Source: Hydractinia symbiolongicarpus
Lineage: Eukaryota > Cnidaria > Hydrozoa > Anthoathecata > Hydractiniidae
Length of the DNA: 64,000 bases
Assembly: GCF_029227915.1 (NCBI RefSeq)
Contig: NC_079883.1
Span: 31,498,001 to 31,562,000 of the forward strand
Reading direction: 5' to 3'
The notes below the pieces were generated by a model. The model had not been told where the DNA came from. It did not search any database and was given only the letters and a program-made list of their open reading frames with translations. Both the position numbers and the translations under genes were made by a program. Shown here piece by piece: positions 1 through 12,040 of the stretch. Positions within the stretch are counted from its first letter, which is position 1. Every line of letters begins with the position of its first letter.

Positions 1-2434
1 AGCCCGGGATTTACGGGAAATCGCGGGTTTTCGTTTGCCGGCGATTAAACCTCTTTCATTAAACGTCTCATCGAAAATGAAAACATTTTTGAAAACTACA
101 TGTCTCATGCGTTTTAGTGGTAAAAAAAAAATTAAAAAAATCGTTCGGGAAATGAGTTTACTCCCTGGGTACTTTCTTTGTATACTTTTGACTATACGGG
201 CCGAGTCCGGGATTTACGGGAAATCGCAGGTTTTCGTTTGCCGGCGATTAAACTTCTTTTGTTCATCGTCTCATCAAAAATGAAAACATTTTCAAAAACT
301 ACAAGTCTCATGCGTTTTAGTGGTGAAATAATAATTTAAAAAATCGTTCGGGAAATGCGTTTACACCCTAGGTAAATTCTTTGTATACTTTTGACTATAC
401 GGGCCGAGTCCGGGATTTACGGGAAATCGCAGGTTGTCGTTTATCGGCGATTAAACTTCTTTTATTCAGCGTCTCATCAAAAATGAAAACATTTTTAAAA
501 ACTACAAGTCTCATGCGTTTTAGTGGTGAAAAAATAATTTAAAAAATCGTTCGGGAAATGAGTTTACTCCATGGGTACTTTCTTTTTATACTTTTGACTA
601 TACCGGCCGAGTCCGGATTTACGGGAAGTCGCGGATTTTCGTTTGCCGGCGATTAAACTTCTTTTATTCAGCGTCTCATCAAAAATGAAAACATTTTTAA
701 AAACTACAAGTCTCATGGGCTTTAGTGGTGAAATAATAATTTAAAAAATCGTTCGGGAAATGAGTTTACACCCTGGGTACTTTCTTTGTATACTTTTGAC
801 TATACGGGCCGAGTCCGGGATTTACGGGAAGTCGCGGGTGTTCGTTTGCCGGCGATTAAACTTTTTTTATTCAGCGTCTCATCAAAAATGAAAACATTTT
901 TGAAAACTACAAGTCTCATGGGCTTTAGTGGTGAAATAATAATTTAAAAAATCGTTCGGGAAATGAGTTTACACCCTGGGTACTTTTTTTGTATACATTC
1001 GACTATACGGGCCAAGCCCGGGATTTACGGGAGATCGCGGGATTTCGTTTGCCGGCGATTAAACCTCTTTCATTAAGCGTCTCGTCAAAAATGAAAACAT
1101 TTTTGAAAACTACAAGTTTCATGCGTTTTAGTGGTAAAAAAAAAATTTAAAAAATCGTTCGGGAAATGAGTTTACACCCTGGGTAATTTCTTTGTATACT
1201 TTTGACTATACGGGCCGAGTCCGGGATTTACGGGAAATCGCGGGTTTTCGTTTGCCGGCGATTAAACCTCTTTCATTAAACGTCTCATCGAAAATGAAAA
1301 CATTTTTGAAAACTACATGTCTCATGCGTTTTAGTGGTAAAAAAAAAATTAAAAAAATCGTTCGGGAAATGAGTTTACTCCCTGGGTACTTTCTTTGTAT
1401 ACTTTTGACTATACGGGCCGAGTCCGGGATTTACGGGAAATCGCAGGTTTTCGTTTGCCGGCGATTAAACTTCTTTTGTTCATCGTCTCATCAAAAATGA
1501 AAACATTTTCAAAAACTACAAGTCTCATGCGTTTTAGTGGTGAAATAATAATTTAAAAAATCGTTCGGGAAATGCGTTTACACCCTAGGTAAATTCTTTG
1601 TATACTTTTGACTATACGGGCCGAGTCCGGGATTTACGGGAAATCGCAGGTTGTCGTTTATCGGCGATTAAACTTCTTTTATTCAGCGTCTCATCAAAAA
1701 TGAAAACATTTTTAAAAACTACAAGTCTCATGCGTTTTAGTGGTGAAAAAATAATTTAAAAAATCGTTCGGGAAATGAGTTTACTCCATGGGTACTTTCT
1801 TTTTATACTTTTGACTATACCGGCCGAGTCCGGATTTACGGGAAGTCGCGGATTTTCGTTTGCCGGCGATTAAACTTCTTTTATTCAGCGTCTCATCAAA
1901 AATGAAAACATTTTTAAAAACTACAAGTCTCATGGGCTTTAGTGGTGAAATAATAATTTAAAAAATCGTTCGGGAAATGAGTTTACACCCTGGGTACTTT
2001 CTTTGTATACTTTTGACTATACGGGCCGAGTCCGGGATTTACGGGAAGTCGCGGGTGTTCGTTTGCCGGCGATTAAACTTTTTTTATTCAGCGTCTCATC
2101 AAAAATGAAAACATTTTTGAAAACTACAAGTCTCATGGGCTTTAGTGGTGAAATAATAATTTAAAAAATCGTTCGGGAAATGAGTTTACACCCTGGGTAC
2201 TTTTTTTGTATACATTCGACTATACGGGCCAAGCCCGGGATTTACGGGAGATCGCGGGATTTCGTTTGCCGGCGATTAAACCTCTTTCATTAAGCGTCTC
2301 GTCAAAAATGAAAACATTTTTGAAAACTACAAGTTTCATGCGTTTTAGTGGTAAAAAAAAAATTTAAAAAATCGTTCGGGAAATGAGTTTACACCCTGGG
2401 TAATTTCTTTGTATACTTTTGACTATACGGGCCG
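1..2434. repeat. 6-monomer HOR (1,217 bp), two copies
   Basis: Bases 1-1217 and 1218-2434 match almost base for base. The landmark at 180 recurs at 1397, an offset of 1,217, which is five 203-bp monomers and one of 202 bp. The 202-bp copy has GTCCGGATTTAC in place of GTCCGGGATTTAC. Private variants such as TTCATCGTC and GGTTGTCGTTTATCGG occur in both copies. The only difference I noticed is at base 3 (C here, T at 1220). The match ends near 2,450, where AAATCGCGGG becomes AAGTCGCGGG. The first copy is cut by the window edge. Confidence 0.9.
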
Positions 2435-3096
2435 AGTCCGGGATTTACGGGAAGTCGCGGGTTTTCGTTTGCCGGCGATTAAACTTCTTTTATTCAGAGT
2501 CTCATCAAAAATGAAAACATTTTTAAAAACTACAAGTCTCATGGGCTTTAGTGTTGAAATAATAATTTAAAAAATCGTTCGGGAAATGAGTTTACACCCT
2601 GGGTACTTTCTTTGTATACTTTTGACTATACGAGCCGAGTCCGGGATTTACGGGAAATCGCTGGTTTTCCTTTGCCGGCGATTAAACTTCTTTTGTTCAG
2701 CGTCTGATCAAAAATGAAAACATTTTTGAAAACTACAAGTCTCATGGGCTTTAGTGGTGAAATAATAATTTAAAAAATCGTTCGGGAAATGAGTTTACAC
2801 CCTGGGTACTTTCTTTGTATACTTTTGACTATACGGGCCGAGTCCGGGATTTACGGGAAGTCGCGGGTTTTCGTTTGCCGGCGATTAAACTTTTTTTATT
2901 CAGCTTCTCATCAAAAATGAAAACATTTTCAAAAACTACAAGTCTCATGCGTTTTAGTGGTGAAATAATAATTTAAAAAATCGTTCGGGAAATGCGTTTA
3001 CACCCTAGGTAAATTCTTTGTATACTTTTGACTATACGGGCCGAGTCCGGGATTTACGGGAAGTCGCGGGTTTTCGTTTGCCGGCGATTAAACTTT
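2435..3096. repeat. Mixed class B/C/D monomers between HOR blocks
   Basis: About three monomers lie between the 6-monomer and 17-monomer HORs. They combine variants of both neighbours: GGTGAAATAATAATTT, one class C-like TCGCTGG head near 2,660, and a CCTAGGTAAATTC tail near 3,005 that is also present in the 1,217-bp unit (near 366 and 1,583). Nothing other than satellite is seen. Confidence 0.85.
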
Positions 3097-3232
3097 TTTT
3101 ATTCAGCGTCTCATCAAAAATGAAAACATTTTTGAAAACTACAAGTCTCATGGGCTTTAGTGGTGAAATAATAATTTAAAAAATCGTTCGGGAAATGAGT
3201 TTACACCCTGGGTACTTTCTTTGTATACTTTT

Positions 3233-3435
3233 GACTATACGAGCCGAGTCCGGGATTTACGGGAAATCGCTGGTTTTCCTTTGCCGGCGATTAAACTTCT
3301 TTTGTTCAGCGTCTGATCAAAAATGAAAACATTTTTGAAAACTACAAGTCTCAAGCGTTTTAGTGGTGAAAGAAAAATTTAAAAAATCGTTCGGGAAATG
3401 AGTTTATTCCCTGGGTACTTTCTTTGTATACATTC
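3233..3435. repeat. Representative class C monomer (203 bp)
   Basis: Class C has ACGAGCCGAG near position 8, TCGCTGG in place of TCGCGGG, CTTTTGTTCAGCG, CTGATC in place of CTCATC, TCTCAAGCG in place of TCTCATGCG, GGTGAAAGAAAAATTT, and GAGTTTATTCC. These variants travel together as one haplotype at about 3-9 kb, 12 kb, 32.8-42 kb, 47-50 kb and 53-56 kb. A monomer that carries one therefore predicts the rest. Confidence 0.85.
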
Positions 3436-4653
3436 GACTATACGGGCCAAGCCCGGGATTTACGGGAGATCGCGGGATTTCGTTTGCCGGCGATTAAACC
3501 TCTTTCATTAAGCGTCTCGTCAAAAATGAAAACATTTTTGAAAACTACAAGTTTCATGCGTTTTAGTGGTAAAAAAAAAATTAAAAAAATCGTTCGGGAA
3601 ATGAGTTTACACCCTGGGTACTTTCTTTGTATACTTTTGACTATACGGGCCGAGTCCGGGATTTACGGGAAGTCGCGGGTTTTCGTTTGCCGGCGATTAA
3701 ACTTCTTTTATTCAGCGTCTCATCAAAAATGAAAACATTTTTAAAAACTACAAGTCTCATGGGCTTTAGTGGTGAAATAATAATTTAAAAAATCGTTCGG
3801 GAAATGAGTTTATACCCTGGGTACTTTCTTTGTATACTTTTGACTATACGAGCCGAGTCCGGGATTTACGGGAAATCGCTGGTTTTCCTTTGCCGGCGAT
3901 TAAAGTTCTTTTGTTCAGCGTCTGATCAAAAATGAAAACATTTTTGAAAACTACAAGTCTCAAGCGTTTTAGTGGTGAAAGAAAAATTTAAAAAATCGTT
4001 CGGGAAATGAGTTTATTCCCTGGGTACTTTCTTTGTATACATTCGACTATACGGGCCAAGTCCGGGATTTACGGGAGATCGCGGGATTTCGTTTGCCGGC
4101 GATTAAACCTCTGTCATTAGGCGTCTCGTCAAAAATGAAAACATTTTTGAAAACTACAAGTTTCATGCGTTTTAGTGGTAAAAAAAAAATTTAAAAAATC
4201 GTTCGGGAAATGAGTTTACACCCTGGGTACTTTCTTTGTATACTTTTGACTATACGGGCCGAGTCCGGGATTTACGGGAAATCGCTGGTTTTCCTTTGCC
4301 GGCGATTAAACTTCTTTTGTTCAGCGTCTGATCAAAAATGAAAACATTTTTGAAAACTACAAGTCTCAAGCGTTTTAGTGGTGAAAGAAAAATTTAAAAA
4401 ATCGTTCGGGAAATGAGTTTATTCCCTGGGTACTTTCTTTGTATACATTCGACTATACGGGCCAAGCCCGGGAGTTACGGGAGATCGCGGGATTTCGTTT
4501 GCCGGCGATTAAACCTCTTTCATTAAGCGTCTCGTCAAAAATGAAAACATTTTTGAAAACTACAAGTTTCATGCGTTTTAGTGGTAAAAAAAAAATTTAA
4601 AAAATCGTTCGGGAAATGAGTTTACACCCTGGGTACTTTCTTTGTATACTTTT

Positions 4654-4856
4654 GACTATACGGGCCGAGTCCGGGATTTACGGGAAGTCGCGGGTTTTCG
4701 TTTGCCGGCGATTAAACTTCTTTTATTCAGCGTCTCATCAAAAATGAAAACATTTTTAAAAACTACAAGTCTCATGGGCTTTAGTGGTGAAATAATAATT
4801 TAAAAAATCGTTCGGGAAATGAGTTTACACCCTGGGTACTTTCTTTGTATACTTTT
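4654..4856. repeat. Representative class D monomer (203 bp)
   Basis: Class D has class B-like GGGCCGAGTCCGGG and CTTCTTTTATTCAGCG, but AAGTCGCGGG in place of AAATCGCGGG, ACATTTTTAAAAACTAC (which breaks one base of the usual inverted repeat), CTCATGGGCTTTAG in place of CTCATGCGTTTTAG, and GGTGAAATAATAATTT. It is common at 0.6-7 kb, reappears within the 2,517-bp unit and at 47-50 kb, and usually precedes a class C monomer. Confidence 0.82.
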
Positions 4857-7800
4857 GACTATACGAGCCGAGTCCGGGATTTACGGGAAATCGCTGGTTT
4901 TCCTTTGCCGGCGATTAAACTTCTTTTGTTCAGCGCCTGATCAAAAATGAAAACATTTTTGAAAACTACAAGTCTCAAGCGTTTTAGTGGTGAAAGAAAA
5001 TTTAAAAAATCGTTCGGGAAATGAGTTTATTCCCTGGGTACTTTCTTTGTATACATTCGACTATACGGGCCAAGCCCGGGATTTACGGGAGATCGCGGGA
5101 TTTCGTTTGCCGGCGATTAAACCTCTGTCATTAAGCGTCTCGTCAAAAATGAAAACATTTTTGAAAACTACAAGTTTCATGCGTTTTAGTGGTAAAAAAA
5201 AAATTTAAAAAATCGTTCGGGAAATGAGTTTACACCCTGGGTACTTTCTTTGTATACTTTTGACTATACGGGCCGAGTCCGGGATTTACGGGAAATTGCA
5301 GGTTTTCGTTTGCCGGCGATTAAACTTCTTTTATTCAGCGTCTTATCAAAAATGAAAACATTTTTGAAAACTACAAGTCTCATGCGTTTTAGTGGTGAAA
5401 AAATAATCTGAAAAATCGTTCGGGAAATGAATTTACTCCCTGGGTACTTTCTTTGTATACTTTTGACTATGCGGGCCGAGTCCGGGGTTTACGGGAAATG
5501 GCGGGTTTTCGTTTGCCGGCGATTAAACTTCTTTTATTTAGCGTCTGATCAAAAATGAAAACATTTTTGAAAACTACAAGTCTCAAGCTTTTTAGTGGTG
5601 AAAAAAAAATTTAAAAAATCGTTTGGGAAATGAGTTTACTCCCTGGGTACTTTCTTTGTATACATTCGACTATACGGGCCAAGCCCGGGATTTACGGGAA
5701 ATCGCGGGATTTCGTTTGCCGGCGATTAAACCTCTTTCATTAAGCGTCTCATCAAAAATGAAAACATTTTTGAAAACTACAAGTCTCATGCGTTTTAGTG
5801 GTAAAAAAAAAATTTAAAAAATCGTTCGGAAAAGGAGTTTACACCCTGGGTACTTTCTTTGTATACTTTTGACTATACGGGCCGAGTCCGGGATTTACGG
5901 GAAATCGCAGGTTTTCGTTTGCCGGCGGATAAACTTCTTTTATTCAGCGTCTCTTCAAAAATGAAAACGTTTTGGAAAACTACAAGTCTTATGCGTTTTA
6001 GTGGTGAAAAAATAATTTAAAAAATCGTTGTGGAAATTAGTTTACTCACAGGGTACTTTCTTTGTATACATTCGACTATACGGGCCGAGTCCGGGGTTTA
6101 CGGGAAATGGCGGGTTTACGTTTGCCTGCGATTAAACTTCTTTTATTCAGCGTCTCATCAAAAATGAAAATATTTTTGAAAACTACAAGTCTCTTGCGTT
6201 TTAGTGGTGAAAAAATAATATAAAAAATCGTTCGGGAAGTGAGTTTACTCCCGGGGTACTTTCTTTGTATACTTTTGACTATACGGGCCGAGTCCGGGGT
6301 TTACGGGAAATGGCGGGTTTTCGTTTGCCGGGGATTAAACTTCTTTTATTCAGCGTCTCATCAAAAATGAAAACATTTTTGAAAACTACAAGTCTCATGC
6401 GTTTTAGTGGTGAAAAAATAAATTAAAAAATCGTTCGGGAAATGAGTTTACTTCCTGGGTACTTTCTTTGTATACTTTTGACTATACGGGCCAAGCCCGA
6501 GATTTACGGGAAATCGCGGGTTTTCGTTTGCCGGCGATTAAACTTCTTTTATTCAGCGTCTCATCAAAAATGAAAACATTTTTGAAAACTACAAGTCTCA
6601 TGGGCTTTAGTGGTGAAATAATAATTTAAAAAATCGTTCGGGAAATGAGTTTACACCCTGGGTACTTTCTTTGTATACTTTTGACTATACGAGCCGAGTC
6701 CGGGATTTACGGGAAATCGCTGGTTTTCCTTTGCCGGCGATTAAACTTCTTTTGTTCAGCGTCTGATCAAAAATGAAAACATTTTTGAAAACTACAAGTC
6801 TCAAGCGTTTTAGTGGTGAAAGAAAAATTTAAAAAATCGTTCGGGAAATGAGTTTATTCCCTGGGTACTTTCTTTGTATACATTCGACTATACGGGCCAA
6901 GCCCGGGATTTACGGGAGATCGCGGGATTTCGTTTGCCGGCGATTAAACCTCTTTCATTAAGCGTCTCGTCAAAAATGAAAACATTTTTGAAAACTACAA
7001 GTTTCATGCGTTTTAGTGGTAAAAAAAAAATTAAAAAAATCGTTCGGGAAATGAGTTTACACCCTGGGTACTTTCTTTGTATACTTTTGACTATACGGGC
7101 CGAGTCCGGGATTTACGGGAAGTCGCGGGTTTTCGTTTGCCGGCGATTAAACTTCTTTTATTCAGCGTCTCATCAAAAATGAAAACATTTTTAAAAACTA
7201 CAAGTCTCATGGGCTTTAGTGGTGAAATAATAATTTAAAAAATCGTTCGGGAAATGAGTTTATACCCTGGGTACTTTCTTTGTATACTTTTGACTATACG
7301 AGCCGAGTCCGGGATTTACGGGAAATCGCTGGTTTTCCTTTGCCGGCGATTAAAGTTCTTTTGTTCAGCGTCTGATCAAAAATGAAAACATTTTTGAAAA
7401 CTACAAGTCTCAAGCGTTTTAGTGGTGAAAGAAAAATTTAAAAAATCGTTCGGGAAATGAGTTTATTCCCTGGGTACTTTCTTTGTATACATTCGACTAT
7501 ACGGGCCAAGCCCGGGATTTACGGGAGATCGCGGGATTTCGTTTGCCGGCGATTAAACCTCTGTCATTAAGCGTCTCGTCAAAAATGAAAACATTTTTGA
7601 AAACTACAAGTTTCATGCGTTTTAGTGGTAAAAAAAAAATTTAAAAAATCGTTCGGGAAATGAGTTTACACCCTGGGTACTTTCTTTGTATACTTTTGAC
7701 TATACGGGCCGAGTCCGGGATTTACGGGAAATCGCTGGTTTTCCTTTGCCGGCGATTAAACTTCTTTTGTTCAGCGTCTGATCAAAAATGAAAACATTTT

Positions 7801-10053
7801 TGAAAACTACAAGTCTCAAGCGTTTTAGTGGTGAAAGAAAAATTTAAAAAATCGTTCGGGAAATGAGTTTATTCCCTGGGTACTTTCTTTGTATACATTC
7901 GACTATACGGGCCAAGCCCGGGAGTTACGGGAGATCGCGGGATTTCGTTTGCCGGCGATTAAACCTCTTTCATTAAGCGTCTCGTCAAAAATGAAAACAT
8001 TTTTGAAAACTACAAGTTTCATGCGTTTTAGTGGTAAAAAAAAAATTTAAAAAATCGTTCGGGAAATGAGTTTACACCCTGGGTACTTTCTTTGTATACT
8101 TTTGACTATACGGGCCGAGTCCGGGATTTACGGGAAGTCGCGGGTTTTCGTTTGCCGGCGATTAAACTTCTTTTATTCAGCGTCTCATCAAAAATGAAAA
8201 CATTTTTAAAAACTACAAGTCTCATGGGCTTTAGTGGTGAAATAATAATTTAAAAAATCGTTCGGGAAATGAGTTTACACCCTGGGTACTTTCTTTGTAT
8301 ACTTTTGACTATACGAGCCGAGTCCGGGATTTACGGGAAATCGCTGGTTTTCCTTTGCCGGCGATTAAACTTCTTTTGTTCAGCGCCTGATCAAAAATGA
8401 AAACATTTTTGAAAACTACAAGTCTCAAGCGTTTTAGTGGTGAAAGAAAAATTTAAAAAATCGTTCGGGAAATGAGTTTATTCCCTGGGTACTTTCTTTG
8501 TATACATTCGACTATACGGGCCAAGCCCGGGATTTACGGGAGATCGCGGGATTTCGTTTGCCGGCGATTAAACCTCTGTCATTAAGCGTCTCGTCAAAAA
8601 TGAAAACATTTTTGAAAACTACAAGTTTCATGCGTTTTAGTGGTAAAAAAAAAATTTAAAAAATCGTTCGGGAAATGAGTTTACACCCTGGGTACTTTCT
8701 TTGTATACTTTTGACTATACGGGCCGAGTCCGGGATTTACGGGAAATCGCAGGTTTTCGTTTGCCGGCGATTAAACTTCTTTTATTCAGCGTCTTATCAA
8801 AAATGAAAACATTTTTGAAAACTACAAGTCTCATGCGTTTTAGTGGTGAAAAAATAATCTGAAAAATCGTTCGGGAAATGAATTTACTCCCTGGGTACTT
8901 TCTTTGTATACTTTTGACTATGCGGGCCGAGTCCGGGGTTTACGGGAAATGGCGGGTTTTCGTTTGCCGGCGATTAAACTTCTTTTATTTAGCGTCTGAT
9001 CAAAAATGAAAACATTTTTGAAAACTACAAGTCTCAAGCTTTTTAGTGGTGAAAAAAAAATTTAAAAAATCGTTTGGGAAATGAGTTTACTCCCTGGGTA
9101 CTTTCTTTGTATACATTCGACTATACGGGCCAAGCCCGGGATTTACGGGAAATCGCGGGATTTCGTTTGCCGGCGATTAAACCTCTTTCATTAAGCGTCT
9201 CATCAAAAATGAAAACATTTTTGAAAACTACAAGTCTCATGCGTTTTAGTGGTAAAAAAAAAATTTAAAAAATCGTTCGGAAAAGGAGTTTACACCCTGG
9301 GTACTTTCTTTGTATACTTTTGACTATACGGGCCGAGTCCGGGATTTACGGGAAATCGCAGGTTTTCGTTTGCCGGCGGATAAACTTCTTTTATTCAGCG
9401 TCTCTTCAAAAATGAAAACGTTTTGGAAAACTACAAGTCTTATGCGTTTTAGTGGTGAAAAAATAATTTAAAAAATCGTTGTGGAAATTAGTTTACTCAC
9501 AGGGTACTTTCTTTGTATACATTCGACTATACGGGCCGAGTCCGGGGTTTACGGGAAATGGCGGGTTTACGTTTGCCTGCGATTAAACTTCTTTTATTCA
9601 GCGTCTCATCAAAAATGAAAATATTTTTGAAAACTACTAGTCTCTTGCGTTTTAGTGGTGAAAAAATAATATAAAAAATCGTTCGGGAAGTGAGTTTACT
9701 CCCGGGGTACTTTCTTTGTATACTTTTGACTATACGGGCCGAGTCCGGGGTTTACGGGAAATGGCGGGTTTTCGTTTGCCGGGGATTAAACTTCTTTTAT
9801 TCAGCGTCTCATCAAAAATGAAAACATTTTTGAAAACTACAAGTCTCATGCGTTTTAGTGGTGAAAAAATAAATTAAAAAATCGTTCGGGAAATGAGTTT
9901 ACTTCCTGGGTACTTTCTTTGTATACTTTTGACTATACGGGCCAAGCCCGAGATTTACGGGAAATCGCGGGTTTTCGTTTGCCGGCGATTAAACTTCTTT
10001 TATTCAGCGTCTCATCAAAAATGAAAACATTTTTGAAAACTACAAGTCTCATG

Positions 10054-12040
10054 CGTTTTAGTGGTAAAAAAAAAATTAAAAAAATCGTTCGGGAAATGAG
10101 TTTACTCCCTGGGTACTTTCTTTGAATACATTCGACTATACGGGCCAAGCCCGGGATTTACGGGAAATCCGGGGTTTTCGTTTGCCGGCGATTAAACCAC
10201 TTTTATTCAGCGTCTCATCAAAAATGAAAACATTTTTGAAAACTACAAGTCTCATGCGTTTTAGTGGTGAAAAAATAAATTGAAAAATCGTTCGGGAAAT
10301 GAGTTTATTCCTGGGTACTTTCTTTGTATACTTTTGACTATACGGGCCAAGCCCGAGATTTACGGGAAATCGCGGGTTTTCGTTTGCCGGCGATTAAACT
10401 TCTTTTATTCAGCGTCTCATCAAAAATGAAAACATTATTGAAAACTACAAGTCTCATGCGTTTTAGTGGTAAAAAAAAAATTTAAAAAATCGTTCGGGAA
10501 ATGAGTTTACACCCTGGGTACTTTCTTTGTATACTTTTGACTATACGGGCCGAGTCCTGGATTTACGGGAAATCGCAGGTTTTCGTTTGCCGGCGATTAA
10601 ACTTCTTTTATTCAGCGTCTCATCAAAAATGAAAACATTTTTGAAAACTACAAGTCTCATGCGTTTTAGTGGTGAAAAAATAAATTAAAAAATCGTTCGG
10701 GAAATGAGTTTACTTCCTGGGTACTTTCTTTGTATACTTTTGACTATACGGGCCAAGCCCGAGATTTATGGGAAATCGCGGGTTTTCGTTTGCCGGCGAT
10801 TAAACTTCTTTTATTCAGCGTCTCATCAAAAATGAAAACATTTTTGAAAACTACAAGTCTTATGCGTTTTAGTGGTGAAAAAATAATTTAAAAAATCGTT
10901 CCGGAAATGAGTTTACACCCTGGGTACTTTCTTTGTATACTTTTGACTATACGGGCCGAGTCCTGGATTTACGGGAAATCGCAGGTTTTCGTTTGCCGGC
11001 GATTAAACTTCTTTTATTCAGCGTCTCATCAAAAATGAAAACATTTTTGAAAACTACAAGTCTCATGCGTTTTAGTGGTGAAAAAATAAATTAAAAAATC
11101 GTTCGGGAAATGAGTTTACTTCCTGGGTACTTTCTTTGTATACTTTTGACTATACGGGCCAAGCCCGAGATTTATGGGAAATCGCGGGTTTTCGTTTGCC
11201 GGCGATTAAACTTCTTTTATTCAGCGTCTCATCAAAAATGAAAACATTTTTGAAAACTACAAGTCTTATGCGTTTTAGTGGTGAAAAAATAATTTAAAAA
11301 ATCGTTCCGGAAATGAGTTTACTCACAGGGTACTTTCTTTGTATACATTCGACTATACGGGCCAAGCCCGGGATTTACGGGAAATCGCGGGTTTTCGTTT
11401 GCCGGCGATTAAACCTCTTTCATTAAGCGTCTCATCAAAAATGAAAACATTTTTGAAAACTACAAGTCTCATGCGTTTTAGTGGTAAAAAAAAAGTTTAA
11501 AAAATCGTTCGGGAAATGAGTTTACTCCCTGGGTACTTTCTTTGTATACATTCGACTATACGGGCCGAGCCCGGGATTTACGGGAAATCGCGGGTTTTCG
11601 TTTGCCGGCGATTAAACCTCTTTCATTAAGCGTCTCATCAAAAATGAAAACATTTTTGAAAACTACAAGTCTTATGCGTTTTAGTGGTGAAAAAATAATT
11701 TAAAAAATCGTTCCGGAAATGAGTTTACTCACAAGGTACTTTCTTTGTATACATTCGACTATACGGGCCAAGCCCGAGATTTACGGGAAATCGCTGGTTT
11801 TCTTTTGCCGGCGATTAAACCTCTTTCATTAACCGTCTCATCAAAAATGAAAACATTTTTAAAAACTACAAGTCTCATGGGCTTTACTGGTGAAATAATA
11901 ATTTAAAAAATCGTTCGGGAAATGAGTTTACACCCTGGGTACTTTCTTTGTATACTTTTGACTATACGAGCCGAGTCCGGGATTTACGGGAAATCGCTGG
12001 TTTTCCTTTGCCGGCGATTAAACTTCTTTTGTTCAGCGTC
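10054..12040. repeat. Mixed satellite with a 2-monomer (406 bp) HOR
   Basis: Two adjacent two-monomer blocks, about 10,509-10,914 and 10,915-11,320, share the same order of variants (GAGTCCTGG followed by CCCGAGATTTATGGG) at an offset of 406 bp. Flanking monomers are class A and E mixtures. All sequence belongs to the satellite. Confidence 0.8.

Larger units (their letters stand above)
3097..10053. repeat. 17-monomer HOR (about 3,451 bp), two copies
   Basis: Copy 1 (3,097-6,546) and copy 2 (6,547 to about 10,053) align with an offset of 3,450, which becomes 3,451 after about 5,000 because copy 1 has lost one A in an A-run. The left edge is CTTTTTTT at 3,096 against CTTCTTTT at 6,546. The right edge is ATGGGC at 6,601 against ATGCGT at 10,052. 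I noticed only a handful of substitutions over 3.4 kb, for example near 4,061/7,511, 4,109/7,559, 5,286/8,737 and 6,187/9,638. The duplication is therefore recent compared with the age of the monomer variants. Confidence 0.88.
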
